A DNA stretch of 64,000 nucleotides from Saccharum officinarum (taxonomy: Eukaryota; Streptophyta; Magnoliopsida; Poales; Poaceae): assembly GCA_020631735.1 (NCBI GenBank), contig CM036158.1:82347914-82411913 (forward strand). Reading direction: 5' to 3'. The translations under genes and the position numbers were made by a program. Shown in pieces: positions 21,693-33,701 of this stretch. The notes under the pieces were generated by a model, which made no database searches, was not told the DNA's origin, and saw only the letters and a program-made list of their open reading frames with translations. Numbering within the stretch: position 1 is the first letter of the stretch; every line of letters begins with the position of its first letter.

Positions 21693-22221
21693 ATCTCTAC
21701 TATAATTGACAACTTCGAATTATTTTAGGTTCACCAACGAAAACGTCCCCCGCTGAGTAGTCTAACCATTGTGTACCCAGAAAAATACACACAGAAATTC
21801 GTCTTCATTAAAATCAAGGGCTAATAAAACATCTAAACCAAATCCGATGGCCACGAGTGGATGTGTGATGCCAGGCTTCTCACCCCGGCTTCAAACGCAT
21901 CTCACCCCAAACGTGCACCCGTACGACTGCACCGCATGACGCTCGAGCGGCCAGCGTTCGATTCCCATGGCTCGCTTCCTTTTTCTTTTCTTCCAGAAAA
22001 AAACGTCGACCTCCCTTGCCGGTCGCATCTCTCCGCCTGTGGGGGGAGGACATGGCCGCTACTGCCCTGTGCGGCCTCACGCTGGAGGAGCTCGTGACGG
22101 CGGCGTGGCCATGGAGGACGAGGAGCCCGCAGCCTCGCCGGACACCGCCGTGGGCCTCCCAATCCCTCGAGATCCGCTACGGGGAGACCGCTGAGGCGTT
22201 GACCATGGAAGTCATGGATCG

Positions 22222-22538
22222 GAGGAGGTGTCGGACCTCGCCAAGTCGATGCGCCAAGCGGTGTCGCTCCTCGCCGCCGCCGACCCCTCCGACGATGACG
22301 CGCCCTGCCGCCCCACCACCTTCCACAATGTCGTCGCCCTCGGCAATGTCGTGAGTATCGGACCTCCGCCGCCTGCCCGCCCCCCACCCCACGAAACCCT
22401 TCGCAATCTTCTCCTGTTGCTAGCGTGCTACACTGCTGCTTCTCGTGTGACCCGATCTGAGTTGTTCCGATCCGTTTATCCGTGCAGGGTGCCTTCAAGT
22501 CGGCCATGCTGAACAGCCTCATCGGCCACCCAGTCCTG
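22222..22538 (+). pseudogene. Captured DRP2 (dynamin-related protein 2) N-terminal exons, copy 1
   Basis: Two splice-bounded exons are present (22222-22350 and 22488-22538; donor GTGAGT, acceptor GTGCAG). The first encodes EEVSDLAKSMRQAVSLL ... VVALGNV and the second GAFKSAMLNSLIGHPVL. These match the start of plant DRP2 proteins, large GTPases with a PH domain that act in clathrin-mediated vesicle budding. The GTP-binding P-loop should read GNVGAGKSAVLNSL. Here the glycine before lysine is phenylalanine (GAFKS), which should abolish nucleotide binding. No start codon is in frame at the expected place, and the following DRP2 exons (PTGENGATRAP...) are absent. It is a captured fragment, not a working gene. 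Confidence 0.85.
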
Positions 22539-22859
22539 GTGAGCTAAGATCGTAATGATGCTCTTTTAGGATGTTATTATCCTTTTGTTCCAGGAGTTTA
22601 CACACCTTTTCGACATGTTTGATGCTACCAATCAATGAGTGTAGAGCTATTGTAAAATGCACCTTTTTGTTGTTGTTTATTGTTCACCAATTTTTGTGCA
22701 TCCTTTAACCTGGCGCCAAATAAAGTTTGCAGGTTACAACTTACAAGAGCATTGATGGTTTCCTTCTGGTAGATAATAAAGTCATTTCTTTGATAGGATA
22801 GATTAAAGGTGATATGTGATCGTCCATGATTTCTGAAGCAAAGTTGTTATTTGCATGCT

Positions 22860-24520
22860 TGCTCATCAGGTTTATACGATTATTGATTGTGATACGGCCG
22901 AACCTTGTGATCCTGACATGGAGACGGTTGCTTCTAATAATAATGTGGCTGGCCAGATGTATGTATCATCGATATATAGATATAGATAAAGTTCGTTTCT
23001 TTCATGTGCCTATAGATCTTCTTGGTTTCTTTTGTAGAGATTATAATGTTGTGCACAACGTTTCAGGGCTCATCCACTTCCTGCATTTGGTTCTTCCTCC
23101 ATCGGTTGGGTACAAAATTGTGACACTGCAGGTGTTTTTATATCTTTCAGTCTTAGTTAAGGATTTTGTATAGTTGGAATACAACTAATTTTACTGCAGA
23201 CATTGAGATTATGTGCCAGATTAAATTGATGATATTTTAGAGAAGCATACCGGTAACAAATAATTTTGATCACAATGTTATGGGTATCAGATTGGCAAGC
23301 CAGATTTGTGGAAACTGATTCAATAGATAAATAGCATATAAATAAGGGCAGGTTCGGTTACTGCTTTACTGTCAGTTACTTTACTTTGCAGTTTCACGTG
23401 TTTTGTTGCGGAAACTATAATAACTGGCTGTGAAGTTTTTGACTGGAACATTACTTGTCCGTGTATCTGTCATTTCCCTGTATGATGTCATATGTATGAG
23501 CCTGACAAGGAATTCTAACCGGCATGAATTTGTCAAACTGTACTTCTATTCTACATGAAAAATACACTTTGCCAGTTACCCAAATTAACAGAGATTGTTC
23601 ATTCTGTGCAGTTGGAGGCTTTAAGAAACAATTGATGAAATCGTTGAGTGAAGATAATCTATTGGTGAGTTGTATTGATCAAATCTTTTTTCACTCTTAG
23701 TCAAAATTTATTGTTACCTTTCAAGCCTTCTCTTCTGCTGGAACTTTTGTGTGACCAAATAATTTTATTGGCATATTTTCATAGCAACTGTCTGAATCCA
23801 GTCAAAATCACAACGGAGAAGATAATTTGATAGCTCGAGTCCTGTCTTGGAAAGGTGTCATTCAACATCCTTATGGTTTTGACACCATTTTCTGTTAAAC
23901 AATAACTGTAACCACATGCCTGATACATATTTTCATCTTGTTTTAAATGACTATAGATGAAGTTTCAAGCAGTAACACTTCTTCAGATACATCCGGCGGA
24001 TCCACAATGACTGAATCCGTCCATGGTGGAGGTAATTCACTCTTGCAGTTCATAGGCGGATGACATATTGCAGTTGTCAAAACATATCAAGGAGACAGTA
24101 ATAGAAGTAGATGTTTTAGTTTTGATGTGGTAATTTTTTTTCCTATTTTGCTGCAGGCTGCCCTCTTGCTTGATGCTTTTATCAAGGACAGAACTTCTTT
24201 CTCAAGACATGATTAATGAAAAGCGCAAGAAAGCTGAAGAGCTTGGTATGAAAAGCTTCCCCTGTCCTCTTGGATTTCTATTGGACGATTTTTAATTCAT
24301 GGACGATTTTAAATCCAATCTGTTTTGCTATCGGATTACCCAAAGATGTTTCAGATTACATTTTGGAATCGACTGTAGTGCTAGATAGAGGCCAGAAACT
24401 GTTTTAAAGTACAAAAACTAATTTGATTTTGTTAACTCACCAGATTATGCTTTCCATATTTTTTTGCAGCAGGTCTTCCACCAGATCATGTTCTAAATTT
24501 CAATCAATCCTGATGCAGTA
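22860..24520 (+). pseudogene. Other captured exon-like segments in unit 1
   Basis: Several short blocks bounded by AG and GT follow the DRP2 piece. One near 23612 encodes GGFKKQLMKSLSEDNLL. One near 23786 encodes QLSESSQNHNGEDN then ARVLSWK. One near 23957 encodes EVSSSNTSSDTSGG then MTESVHGG. One near 24157 encodes TELLSQDMINEKRKKAEEL in a shifted frame. The last, near 24477, encodes LPPDHVLNFNQS and a stop. They look like the 3' half of one plant gene that I cannot name. A TGA arises when the fourth block is spliced in phase, so no full product is expected. Confidence 0.5.
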
Positions 24521-25894
24521 GGCACAGCAGCAGCAGCAGCAATGCAAGTCCAGTGCTGCGGCGGCCATTACCCTGGTTGTCCCCCCATCCTCGCCTCTCA
24601 ATTTACTGTGAAATTTGCTCCTGCAGGATGCTTGGTTCAGTCAACATGCTGTTTCTTTTTTGAATTGTTGCTAACAATTCCCACCCTTGATTACTAAAGT
24701 GAAATTTGCTCCAGGTACTTTTATCTTCTTTCTGAAAGATTATGGGATTATTTAGGAATAAGGTTATTAAGTAAGAACTTTTACTTTCAGATAAGATCAA
24801 ATGTGAAAATCTGTAGTGTACAGCTACTGTCAAATGCTTATTACCGCTGTTTTGGGGTTTCAGCCTAGAAAAGCATTTACAGTTCGTAATGTGGCAAATT
24901 TGATACGTTTTTTTTAAAAGTGTTTCATTGACAGTAGACAAAATGTTGCAATACCAGCATGGCGGTGCATCCACGCATAAACAAGATTTTTGTTCTTTTG
25001 ATGGAAGGGGTCTCTATTCTGTACATATGCATAGGTCCAGATGTAGATTCCTAGAACAATTAGTAGAGATTATTTCTTGGAAAAGACGCTGAACCTGGAT
25101 TGTTCTATGTGATCTTTTAAAGATGAGAATTTATATATGATCCAATTTGAAGTCTGAAATGAACATGGATTGTTCAATTCGTTTTTCTATCTTGCTTTGG
25201 TTGGTGTTTAGAAATTTGTTTGACATTTGGGAATGAGAAAACAAAAAAAACTCTTATTTAATTGAGTCAGTAGATAGGTGTGGCAGTTTGTTGTCAAGTT
25301 TTTACCTGACTAGATGAGTTCATGGTTATAAACATTAGGGACTAATTCGCATTTCCAACAGTTCCTTATCTCTACTATAATTGACCACTTCGAATTATTT
25401 TAGGTTCACCAACGAAAACGTCCCCCGCTGAGTAGTCTAACCATTGTGTACCCAGAAAAATACACACAGAAATTCATCTTCATTAAAATCAAGGGCTAAT
25501 AAAACATCTAAACCAAATCCGATGGTCACGAGTGGATGTGTGATGCCTGGCTTCTCACCCCGGCTTCAAACGCATCTCACCCCACACGTGCACCCGTACG
25601 GCCGCACCGCATGACGCTCGAGCGGCCAGCGTTCGATTCCCATGGCTCGCTTCCTTTTCTTTTCTTCCAGAAAAAACGTCGACCTCCCTTGTCGGTCGCA
25701 TCTCTCCGCCTGTGGGGGGAGGACATGGCCGCTACTGCCCTGTGCGGCCTCACGCTGGAGGAGCTCATGACGGCGGCGTGGCCATGGAAGACGAGGAGCC
25801 CGCAGCCTCGCCGGACACCGCCGTGGGCCTCCCAATCCCTCGAGATCCGCTGCGGGAAGACCGCTGAGGCGTTGACCATGGAAGTCATGGATCG

Positions 25895-26211
25895 GAGGAG
25901 GTGTCGGACCTCGCCAAGTCGATGCGCCAAGCGGTGTCGCTCCTCGCCACCGCCGACCCCTCCGACGATGACGCGCCCTACCGCCCCACCACCTTCCACA
26001 ATGTCGTCGCCCTCGGTAATGTCGTGAGTATCGGACCTCCGGCGCCTGCCCGCCCCCCACCCCACGAAACCCTTCGCGATCTGCTCCTGTTGCTAGCGTG
26101 CTACACTGCTGCTTCTCGTGTGACCCGATCTGAGTTGTTCCGATCCGTTTATCCGTGCAGGGTGCCTTCAAGTCGGCCATGCTGAACAGCCTCATCGCCC
26201 ACCCAGTCCTG
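25895..26211 (+). pseudogene. Captured DRP2 N-terminal exons, copy 2
   Basis: The exons are 25895-26023 and 26161-26211, the counterpart of 22222-22538. They carry the same defective P-loop (GAFKS), so the mutation predates the duplication. One further change in the second exon turns GHPVL into AHPVL. Confidence 0.85.
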
Positions 26212-26529
26212 GTGAGCTAAGATCGTAATGATGCTCTTTTAGGATGTTATTATCCTTTTTTTCCAGGAGTTTACACACCTTTTCGACATGTTTGATGCTA
26301 CCAATCAATGAGTGTAGTGCTATTGTAAAATGCACCTTTTTGTTGTTGTTTATTGTTCACCAATTTTTGTGCATCCTTTAACCTGGCGCCAAATAAAGTT
26401 TGCAGGTTACAACTTACAAGAGCATTGATGGTTTCATTCGGGTAGATAATAAAGTCATTTCTTTGATAGGATAGATTAAAGGTGATATGTGATCGTCCAT
26501 GATTTCTGAAGCAAAGTTGTTATTTGCAT

Positions 26530-28190
26530 GCTTGCTCATCAGGTTTATACGATTATTGATTGTGATACGGCCGAACCTTGTGATCCTGACATGGAGACGG
26601 TTGCTTCTAATAATAATGTGGCTGGCCAGATGTATGTATCATCGATATATAGATATAGATAAAGTTCGTTTCTTTCATGTGCCTATAGATCTTCTTGGTT
26701 TCTTTTGTAGAGATTATAATGTTGTGCACAACATTTCAGGGCTCATCCACTTCCTGCATTTGGTTCTTCCTCCATCGGTTGGGTACAAAATTGTGACACT
26801 GCAGGTGTTTTTATATCTTTCAGTCTTAGTTAAGGATTTTGTATAGTTGGAATACAACTAATTTTACTGCAGACATTGAGATTGTGTGCCAGATTAAATT
26901 GATGATATTTTAGAGAAGCATGCCGGTAACAAATAATTTTGATCACAATGTTATGGATATCAGATTGGCAAGCCAGATTTGTGGAAACTGATTCAATAGA
27001 TAAATAGCATATAAATAAGGGCAGGTTCGGTTACTGCTTTACTGTCAGTTACTTTACTTTGCAGTTTCACGCGTTTTGTTGCAGAAACTATAATAACTGG
27101 CTGTGAAGTTTTTGACTGGAACATTACTTGTCCGTGTATCTGTCATTTCCCTGTATGATGTCATATGTATGAGCCTGACAAGGAATTCTAACCGGCATGA
27201 ATTTGTCAAACTGTACTTCTATTCTACATGAAAAATACACTTTGCCAGTTACCCAAATTAACAGAGATTGTTCATTCTGTGCAGTTGGAGGCTTTAAGAA
27301 ACAATTGATGAAATCGTTGAGTGAAGATAATCTATTGGTGAGTTGTATTGATCAAATCTTTTTTCACTCTTAGTCAAAATTTATTGTTACCTTTCAAGCC
27401 TTCTCTTCTGCTGGAACTTTTGTGTGACCAAATAATTTTATTGGCATATTTTCATAGCAACTATCTGAATCCAGTCAAAATCACAACGGAGAAGATAATT
27501 TGACAGCTCGAGTCCTGTCTTGGAAAGGTGTCATTCAACATCCTTATGGTTTTGACACCATTTTCTGTTAAACAATAACTGTAACCACATGCCTGATACA
27601 TATTTTCATCTTGTTTTAAATGACTATAGATGAAGTTTCAAGCAGTAACACTTCTTCAGATACATCCGGCGGATCCACAATGACTGAATCCGTCCATGGT
27701 GGAGGTAATTCACTCTTGCAGTTCATAGGCGGATGACATATTGCAGTTGTCAAAACATATCAAGGAGACAGTAATAGAAGTAGATGTTTTAGTTTTGATG
27801 TGGTAATTTTTTTTCCTATTTTGCTGCAGGCTGCCCTCTTGCTTGATGCTTTTATCAAGGACAGAACTTCTTTCTCAAAACATGATTAATGAAAAGCGCA
27901 AGAAAGCTGAAGAGCTTGGTATGAAAAGCTTCCCCTGTCCTCTTGGATTTCTATTGGACGATTTTTAATTCATGGATGATTTTAAATCCAATATGTTTTG
28001 CTATCGGATTACCCAAAGATGTTTCAGATTACATTTTGGAATCGACTGTAGTGCTAGATAGAGGCCAGAAACTGTTTTAAAGTACAAAAACTAATTTGAT
28101 TTTGTTAACTCACCAGATTATGCTTTCCATATTTTTTTGCAGCAGGTCTTCCACCAGATCATGTTCTAAATTTCAGTCAATCCTGATGCA
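26530..28190 (+). pseudogene. Other captured exon-like segments in unit 2
   Basis: This is the second copy of the unidentified captured exons described for unit 1, with scattered substitutions and the same splice borders. Synteny within the unit is complete. Confidence 0.5.
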
Positions 28191-29041
28191 GTAGGCACAG
28201 CAGCAGCAGCAGCAATGCAAGTCCAGTGCTGCGGCGGCCATTACCCTGGTTGTCCCCCCATCTTCGCCTCTCAATTTACTGTGAAATTTGCTCCTGCAGG
28301 ATGCTTGGTTCAGTCAACATGTTGTTTCTTTTTTGAATTGTTGCTGACAATTCCCACCTTTGATTACTAAAGTGAAATTTGCTCCAGGTACTTTTATCTT
28401 CTTTCTGAAAGATTATGGGATTATTTAGGAATAAGGTTATTAAGTAAGAACTTTTACTTTCAGATAAGATCAAATGTGAAAATCTGTAGTGTACAGCTAC
28501 TGTCAAATGCTTATTACCGTTGTTTTGGGGTTTCAGCCTTGAAAAGCATTTACAGTTCGTAATGTGGCAAATTTGATACATTTTTTTTAAAAGTGTTTCA
28601 TTGACAGTAGACAAAATGTTGCAATACCAGCATGGCGGCGCATCCACGCATGAACAAGATTTTTGTTCTTTTGATGGAAGGGGTCTCTATTCTGTACATA
28701 TGCATAGGTCCAGATGTAGATTCCTAGAACAATTAGTAGAGATTATTTCTTGGAAAAGACGCTGAACCTGGATTGTTCTATGTGATCTTTTAAAGATGAG
28801 AATTTATATATGATCCAATTTGAAGTCTGAAATGAACATGGATTGTTCAATTCGTTTTTCTATCTTGCTTTGGTTGGTGTTTAGAAATTTGTTTGACATT
28901 TGGGAATGAGAAAACAAAAAAACTCTTATTTAATTGAGTCAGTAGATAGGTGTGGCAGTTTGTTGTCAAGTTTTTACCTGACTAGATGAGTTCATGGTTA
29001 TAAACATTAGGGACTAATTCGCATTTCCAACAGTTCCTTAT

Positions 29042-30300
29042 GTTTTAATATCGCCATAGCGTTAGCATGGGCAGTCCTTCCTGCATGCTAGAAAAAAAAT
29101 GTCCTGCACTCTAATAGAAGCTGTGTTGTTTTTTCTTCACATGATATATTGTTTTCCATCTCTCTAATACATTTGGAAATCTTTCTTTTATTGTTTTTCA
29201 CTTATACTGCCAATAGCTTTGTAGTTTTCAATTAGTTGTGAGCAATGCAGTGATGTAGCCTTGTAAACATGCAGGTGTTATCTCTTGCGGTTTACAACCA
29301 CTATAAACGGAAGTCACAAAAAAACCACTATAAACGAATATAATATCAATTTTACAAAATGAGTCAGTTTCACTTCTCTTTCTTTGTGTCAATTTGTCTT
29401 TTCTGCAAATAATGAAATAACGAATGATATTCATTCCCGCAATTGTAGAAACTGGAATTCATAAGTATCTACAATATTGGATCTACTGGATGTCACTTTC
29501 CATAGGTCAGTGCCGCTGTCATTGCTGCACCTTGGTGAGATCCCTGCCCGATTCAACGCGTCTTGCTGCAAATTGTCAATCTGCGCTCTTGGTTCAGCAT
29601 TGCTGTAGTAGTGTAGCCGTTGGGACTCCTTTGAACAACTCCCCACACTGGTTGCTTGGCATTGGAGTTTTGATCCATTGTTTTTGTTTGTTTGCAAGGT
29701 CATTGAGCTGTGAACCCAAATATGGTTTAAGTGATCGCCTGTAGTTTTGTGTCCTAATAAGGCAGTTTTCTTCGTTTTCTTGATCCCACATTTGGTTATG
29801 TCACACATACTTGTATCCTGCATTCAACTAACTAAATCAATTCAACAGGTAACAATCTTTCTTCGAGTTATGTGGATTATAAATGTACTAATCTATTTCT
29901 ATATATATTCGGTATTAAGTTCTTTTGATAATTAGATTAGTCCTTGTTTCAAATGAGCATTGACCCTGAGTGGTCGAGGTGGAACTGACTGCACATCATT
30001 GCGGTTCAGCTCAGAACATGCAAAATGGAGGCTCCGTGAGGTCATGATGGCTGATGATGGCAGGGGTATATGATGGTTGCCAGCGTTTGTCTTTATAGCA
30101 ACTATGGATCAATTTAGTCAAAAACAATTTGAGGTTAGTACATATATTTCCAAATATATATGTGGCTGTATGGTAATTAGTGGAGTTGCAATGTAATTAT
30201 TCATAAAGAAAAACATTGGAATGTAATTAGAGAGACTATCATTTTGTGATATCTAATTTGCACACCCGAATGTTGCCGTAGCGTTAGCACGGGTACGCTA
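29042..30300. other. Helitron tail, present once
   Basis: This single-copy segment lies between unit 2 and the CTAG end. Near its start (29051-29091) is a decayed second Helitron-like 3' terminus, GCCATAGCGTTAGCATGGGC followed by CTAG, which resembles the real terminus GCCGTAGCGTTAGCACGGGT at 30277-30296. A mid-part (29500-29745) looks like transcribed gene 3' sequence but has no recognisable protein. Confidence 0.6.
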
Positions 30301-30304
30301 CTAG

Positions 30305-31260
30305 TGGAAATAATATGCTACGGTAGACCGTCATGTATCAACTCTCACGGTATGAGACACACGAAAATACCATTTTCATGAGAGTTGTGTCTAGATTTCT
30401 ACCTAGCTATAACAAAGCATGAGAGATGATCTTCTCCTGAGTCCTGCCGGTCTAGTATTTCACATTTCGCGAGGCAAATCAATGCAACCTGAACATACAT
30501 ATTTAGGTTGCGGGACACTGAACATCACAAAAGATGGAATCCATACCCCGGTACCCCCGAATGTCTTAAAACTTTGCTATGTTTGACTCCTTTCATTGTT
30601 ATTTACTCCTATATCCAAGGCATCCAAATCACCACGCAATTCACTCGGTCAGAACCACATTCTCCCAATTCTCAAAGTAAGGGCACCAGCAATGTGCAAA
30701 ATTAAGAAAAACAGTCTTTATGGCCTATGTGGCTATCATATGGATGGCCATACCATTCTGCAAGTAGTCCTTATAGAAAAGATTTCTTGAGCCAGCCCAT
30801 AGCGCTATTGCCTAGCCATATGCAATAACAAAATGTTTTTCCCTCTTTCGTGCGTGAAGGCCCGAGCGGATGTATCTATGGAAATCTTCACAAGAGTCCA
30901 ACTATATGATTCCAATATTGTGAGCACGTAGTTTTATGAATCCAACTATATATATTGTCCTCCACTAAAAATAACTATATATATTGTCCATACTCTAACA
31001 ACAAACCCGAACTTGGTGAACTCATGGTCTCACTCTCACGGAGGAGTGTGTGTTGTGCTTGGCGGCGTCGGCTGGGTTTGGGGTCCGACTCATCTCGGTC
31101 CCGCTCGTGTCTCCAGAAGGGCCACCAACTCATCCAGTTCCCCGACACCCCACGCTCTACGCACACTACCGTCACGGCCCAGGCTAGGCTTTCCCCTTCC
31201 CCAGGCGTTTCATAATAACAGATCATCACATCTCATATGGCAACCATACAAGGTTGTCCA
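30305..31260. other. Intergenic, no supported gene
   Basis: Small frames at 30955-31276 lack motifs. A short direct repeat of AACTATATATATTGTCC occurs at 30943-30988. Confidence 0.4.
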
Positions 31261-31269
31261 GATTTTATT

Positions 31270-32000
31270 TTCATAGGCCTGCACCAACAAAAAACGGAAA
31301 TGCTAAATGATGAGCGTATAGAATCTGGCTCTCGGCACGCACACCCAGCTCTCGGCGCGCACACCCGCGCCTCACCACAAGCTCGCACCTGACCAACTCA
31401 CTGTTGTCGCCGACGCCGGAGAAGAAGGCCCGCGCCTCACCACGAGCCCGCACTGCCCGCACCACTACCGAAGGAGATATTGCCTAACTCCGGTGACGAC
31501 ACCACCGCCGCCCCCAACCCTAACTCCGGTAGCCTTAGAAGGAAGGAATTTGGAGGAGGAAGGCCGGCAGGCAATTTAGGGGCCTAGGTGGCGATGGAGG
31601 TGGCCGGGCTAGGTCAGAGCGAGGGCGCCATGGCCAGAGTTCGTTGGAGGTCCCATGGCCGATGCGGGAGGGGGAAAGGGAAGGAGTTTGACGTGGGCGG
31701 TAGGGTCTCGCTGGAGTTCTGCGGTCGCGGGCGTGGGCCCGGAGCTCCGGCAAGACCCTACCGCCCGTGGCGGGGTGGTGGGAGGTGGTGGAGGAGGGGG
31801 TGAGGGCGGCGTTGCCGGATCTGGAGCCAGTCGGGGGTGAGGCGATGCCGAAGGCAGGGAAGACGTGGGGGGAGGAGATGCTGGAGGCGGGGTTGACGCG
31901 GGGGAGGAAGACGATGCGGCAACTTTTTATTTAGTGGACAATGCGGGCAGAATTTCGGTACTAGTGTGTGTGCGGAAGTGTGCGGGAGTGCGCACGTTGG
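31270..32000. other. GC-rich segment with no recognised gene
   Basis: The sequence turns sharply GC-rich at about 31320 and back to AT-rich at about 32010. Open frames are glycine and arginine rich (GRGRGPG, WWRRG) and overlap on both strands, which is typical of GC-rich non-coding DNA or captured 5' gene ends. Transposon ends could not be defined. Confidence 0.35.
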
Positions 32001-32629
32001 CCCTAGTCGCCTCCATAAAAAATGTGGAAATGGATATACTAAATTTCCTCATTTGCACTGAAGTTGGCTTTCCCAATAGAAAATCATTTTATTTTTACTA
32101 TGGTCTCAAAAGCATGGCAACTTTATTTTTTTAAGAAAAAGAATAATAGCAGCCAAAATATTAATAATTTGATGAAATCCATCTGAGTGCAAGATTGGGC
32201 CTGATATTGCTATTCCATTTTGCAGTGGCCGCATAGCTACTTTTGTCCATGATAAGTTTTTTTTTTTTGCGACTATAAGTTGATAAGGCAAAATTGTGCT
32301 GAACTTCAAAGCGTTCAAATTAAAAAGGAAAGACGATACAGGGACAGGATGCGGGCCGTGGCGCATGGGGACCAATTCTGAGGGGATGAGCCTAGTAGCC
32401 CACCCCCAATTCAGCCCAAAACTGGGGAGGAAAACCCTTGGGTCCATCCGACTTTTCGCATCCGAGATTCCGAGCCGAGCCAAGCCGCCGCCCCCAACAC
32501 CTTCAACTCAGTACTCAGAGCAAAATCAAGTCCAAATCCTAGTGGCTGTAGGTGGATTGGTGCGGAATCGCTTCACCTCCGTAAGCGCACCCCACAGGCA
32601 CACATGAGGGGAGGAGCTGCCGTCGTCGG

Positions 32630-33649
32630 ATGGCGGCACATTCTTTCGCTTTCAATAGAGAATCAAGGAGAAGGGCAGCGAAAATAATCTGCAATGACTT
32701 CCTGCGGCGGTTTGTGTATCTGATCGTGGACGGCCAGAGGTTTGGCACCTTGGACCTGCACCGCATCAACATGGCGCGATTCTTCAATCCGAGATCGCCG
32801 CCGGCGGCCATGGTGGACGCTCGGCTGCCTCGACCCACCATGACCTTCTACGCCCCCTCATCGGAGATGTCGACGGGCCGCATGAACTTCATGCTTATCG
32901 GACGCGACAAAGGTGCTGACCACGGACCAGATGGGTAGCGCCTCCATCTACGATGCCGGCCTCCACGCCATGTGCGCCGCACCCGCCTTCAGCAAACCCA
33001 AGGACAGGCCCGTGTCAGTGTCCGTCGGGGACAGACTCTACGTGTTCGATGCTTCTCGTGCGGAGAACTTCTTCGAGGCTCTTGTCTGCGAGGGCGACGG
33101 CGGCCCGCCTACCGCCCTGCCCACATCGGCGCCTACGCGGTGGTCGGCGGATCGGAGATATGGGTGTCCACGGAACAGGACGGAGGCACTTACTCGTTCG
33201 ACACGGGCGGCGGCGGCGGCGGCGCCTGGGCCAAACGAGGAGACTGGACGCTGCCGTTCCGTGGCCGCGCCGAGTACGTTCCCGAGTACAGGCTCTGGTT
33301 TGGTCTCTCCTCCAAGAAGGGCAGCAACCTTCTATGTGCCACCGCTGACCGCCGGCTGTCGGCCCCCGTCGCACGCAACGTCTGGGAAGACCTCCGGCCG
33401 CCCAAGGAGTGGCAACCATTTTCATCCTATCTCGTTCACCTGGGCTCCGGCAGGTCTTGCATTGCAAGATTATTCGGTCACAGAAGTAGAGAGCCATGCG
33501 ACTTCGATGGTTATCGACCGACGACGGTTCTGGCTGTTTTTACCGCCGCGGAGGTGGTGCCGTACAGCAGCAAGGGACTGCGAATGATCAAGCACAGATC
33601 CGAATGCTACGACCTCGGCGACCAAGTCCTCCAGCAGTGGGTGCTTTAG
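32630..33649 (+). pseudogene. DUF1668-family gene, copy 1, frameshifted
   Basis: The product belongs to the grass-expanded DUF1668 family, whose function is unknown. Family blocks are LRRFVYLIVDGQRFGT, LHRINMARFFNPRSPP, LPRPTMTFYAPSS, GRMNFMLIGRD, SASIYDAGLHAM, VSVGDRLYVFD, SEIWVSTEQDGGTYSFD and DWTLPFRGRAEYVPE. The frame slips by one extra A in GACAAAGG at about 32909 and returns to the first frame after a deletion near 33100, relative to copy 2. In copy 2 the same places read GACAAGG and have about 13 more codons (ADREWYDDWRCHPL). The C-terminal part runs open to the stop at 33647-33649. Start: a second ATG in frame lies at 32771 (NMARF), but the family begins upstream. With two frame lesions this is most likely a pseudogene. 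Confidence 0.75.
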
Positions 33650-33701
33650 TGATGATGGCGTTGATTCCTCCGGCGGCGAAATCCTATTCTAGTGCAATGC
33701 A

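Larger units (their letters stand above)
21694..25367 (+). repeat. Helitron duplicated unit, copy 1
   Basis: It begins with the Helitron 5' terminus and ends in GTTCCTT, immediately before a second identical 5' terminus. The offset to copy 2 is about 3,673-3,675 bp throughout. The copies differ only by scattered substitutions and one-base length changes in A/T runs. Confidence 0.92.
25369..29041 (+). repeat. Helitron duplicated unit, copy 2
   Basis: This is the direct repeat of 21694-25367. It starts TCTCTACTATAATTG after an A and ends GTTCCTTAT, after which the sequence continues uniquely (GTTTTAATATCG). The very high identity indicates a young event. Confidence 0.92.
21694..30304 (+). mobile_element. 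Helitron locus with internal tandem duplication and captured gene fragments
   Basis: The 5' end reads TCTCTACTATAATTG after a host A, close to the known grass Helitron 5' consensus. The 3' end is a palindrome GTAGCGT ... ACGCTAC overlapping the terminal CTAG at 30301-30304, followed by a host T. Insertion between A and T without target duplication is the Helitron rule. No RepHel helicase gene is present, so it is non-autonomous. Its content is two direct copies of a 3.67-kb unit, then a 1.26-kb tail. The unit carries exon-intron fragments of DRP2 and of an unidentified gene, the classic Helitron gene-capture pattern. Whether the two units belong to one element or to two nested ones is not settled. 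Confidence 0.78.

Noticed and set aside
24603..24974. 123-codon minus-strand frame, repeated at 28276-28647
   Set aside because: It is conserved only because the whole Helitron unit is duplicated. It lies over the 3' UTR-like part of the captured gene and has no motif.
21694..29041. The duplication as a false haplotype duplication in the assembly
   Set aside because: Not excluded, but less likely: the repeat starts exactly at the Helitron terminus with no duplicated left flank, which an unpurged haplotype would normally bring along.
31588..31840. Glycine-rich protein gene at 31.6-31.8 kb
   Set aside because: Overlapping frames with no signal peptide, conserved spacing or splice support; explained by GC-rich, G-run sequence.
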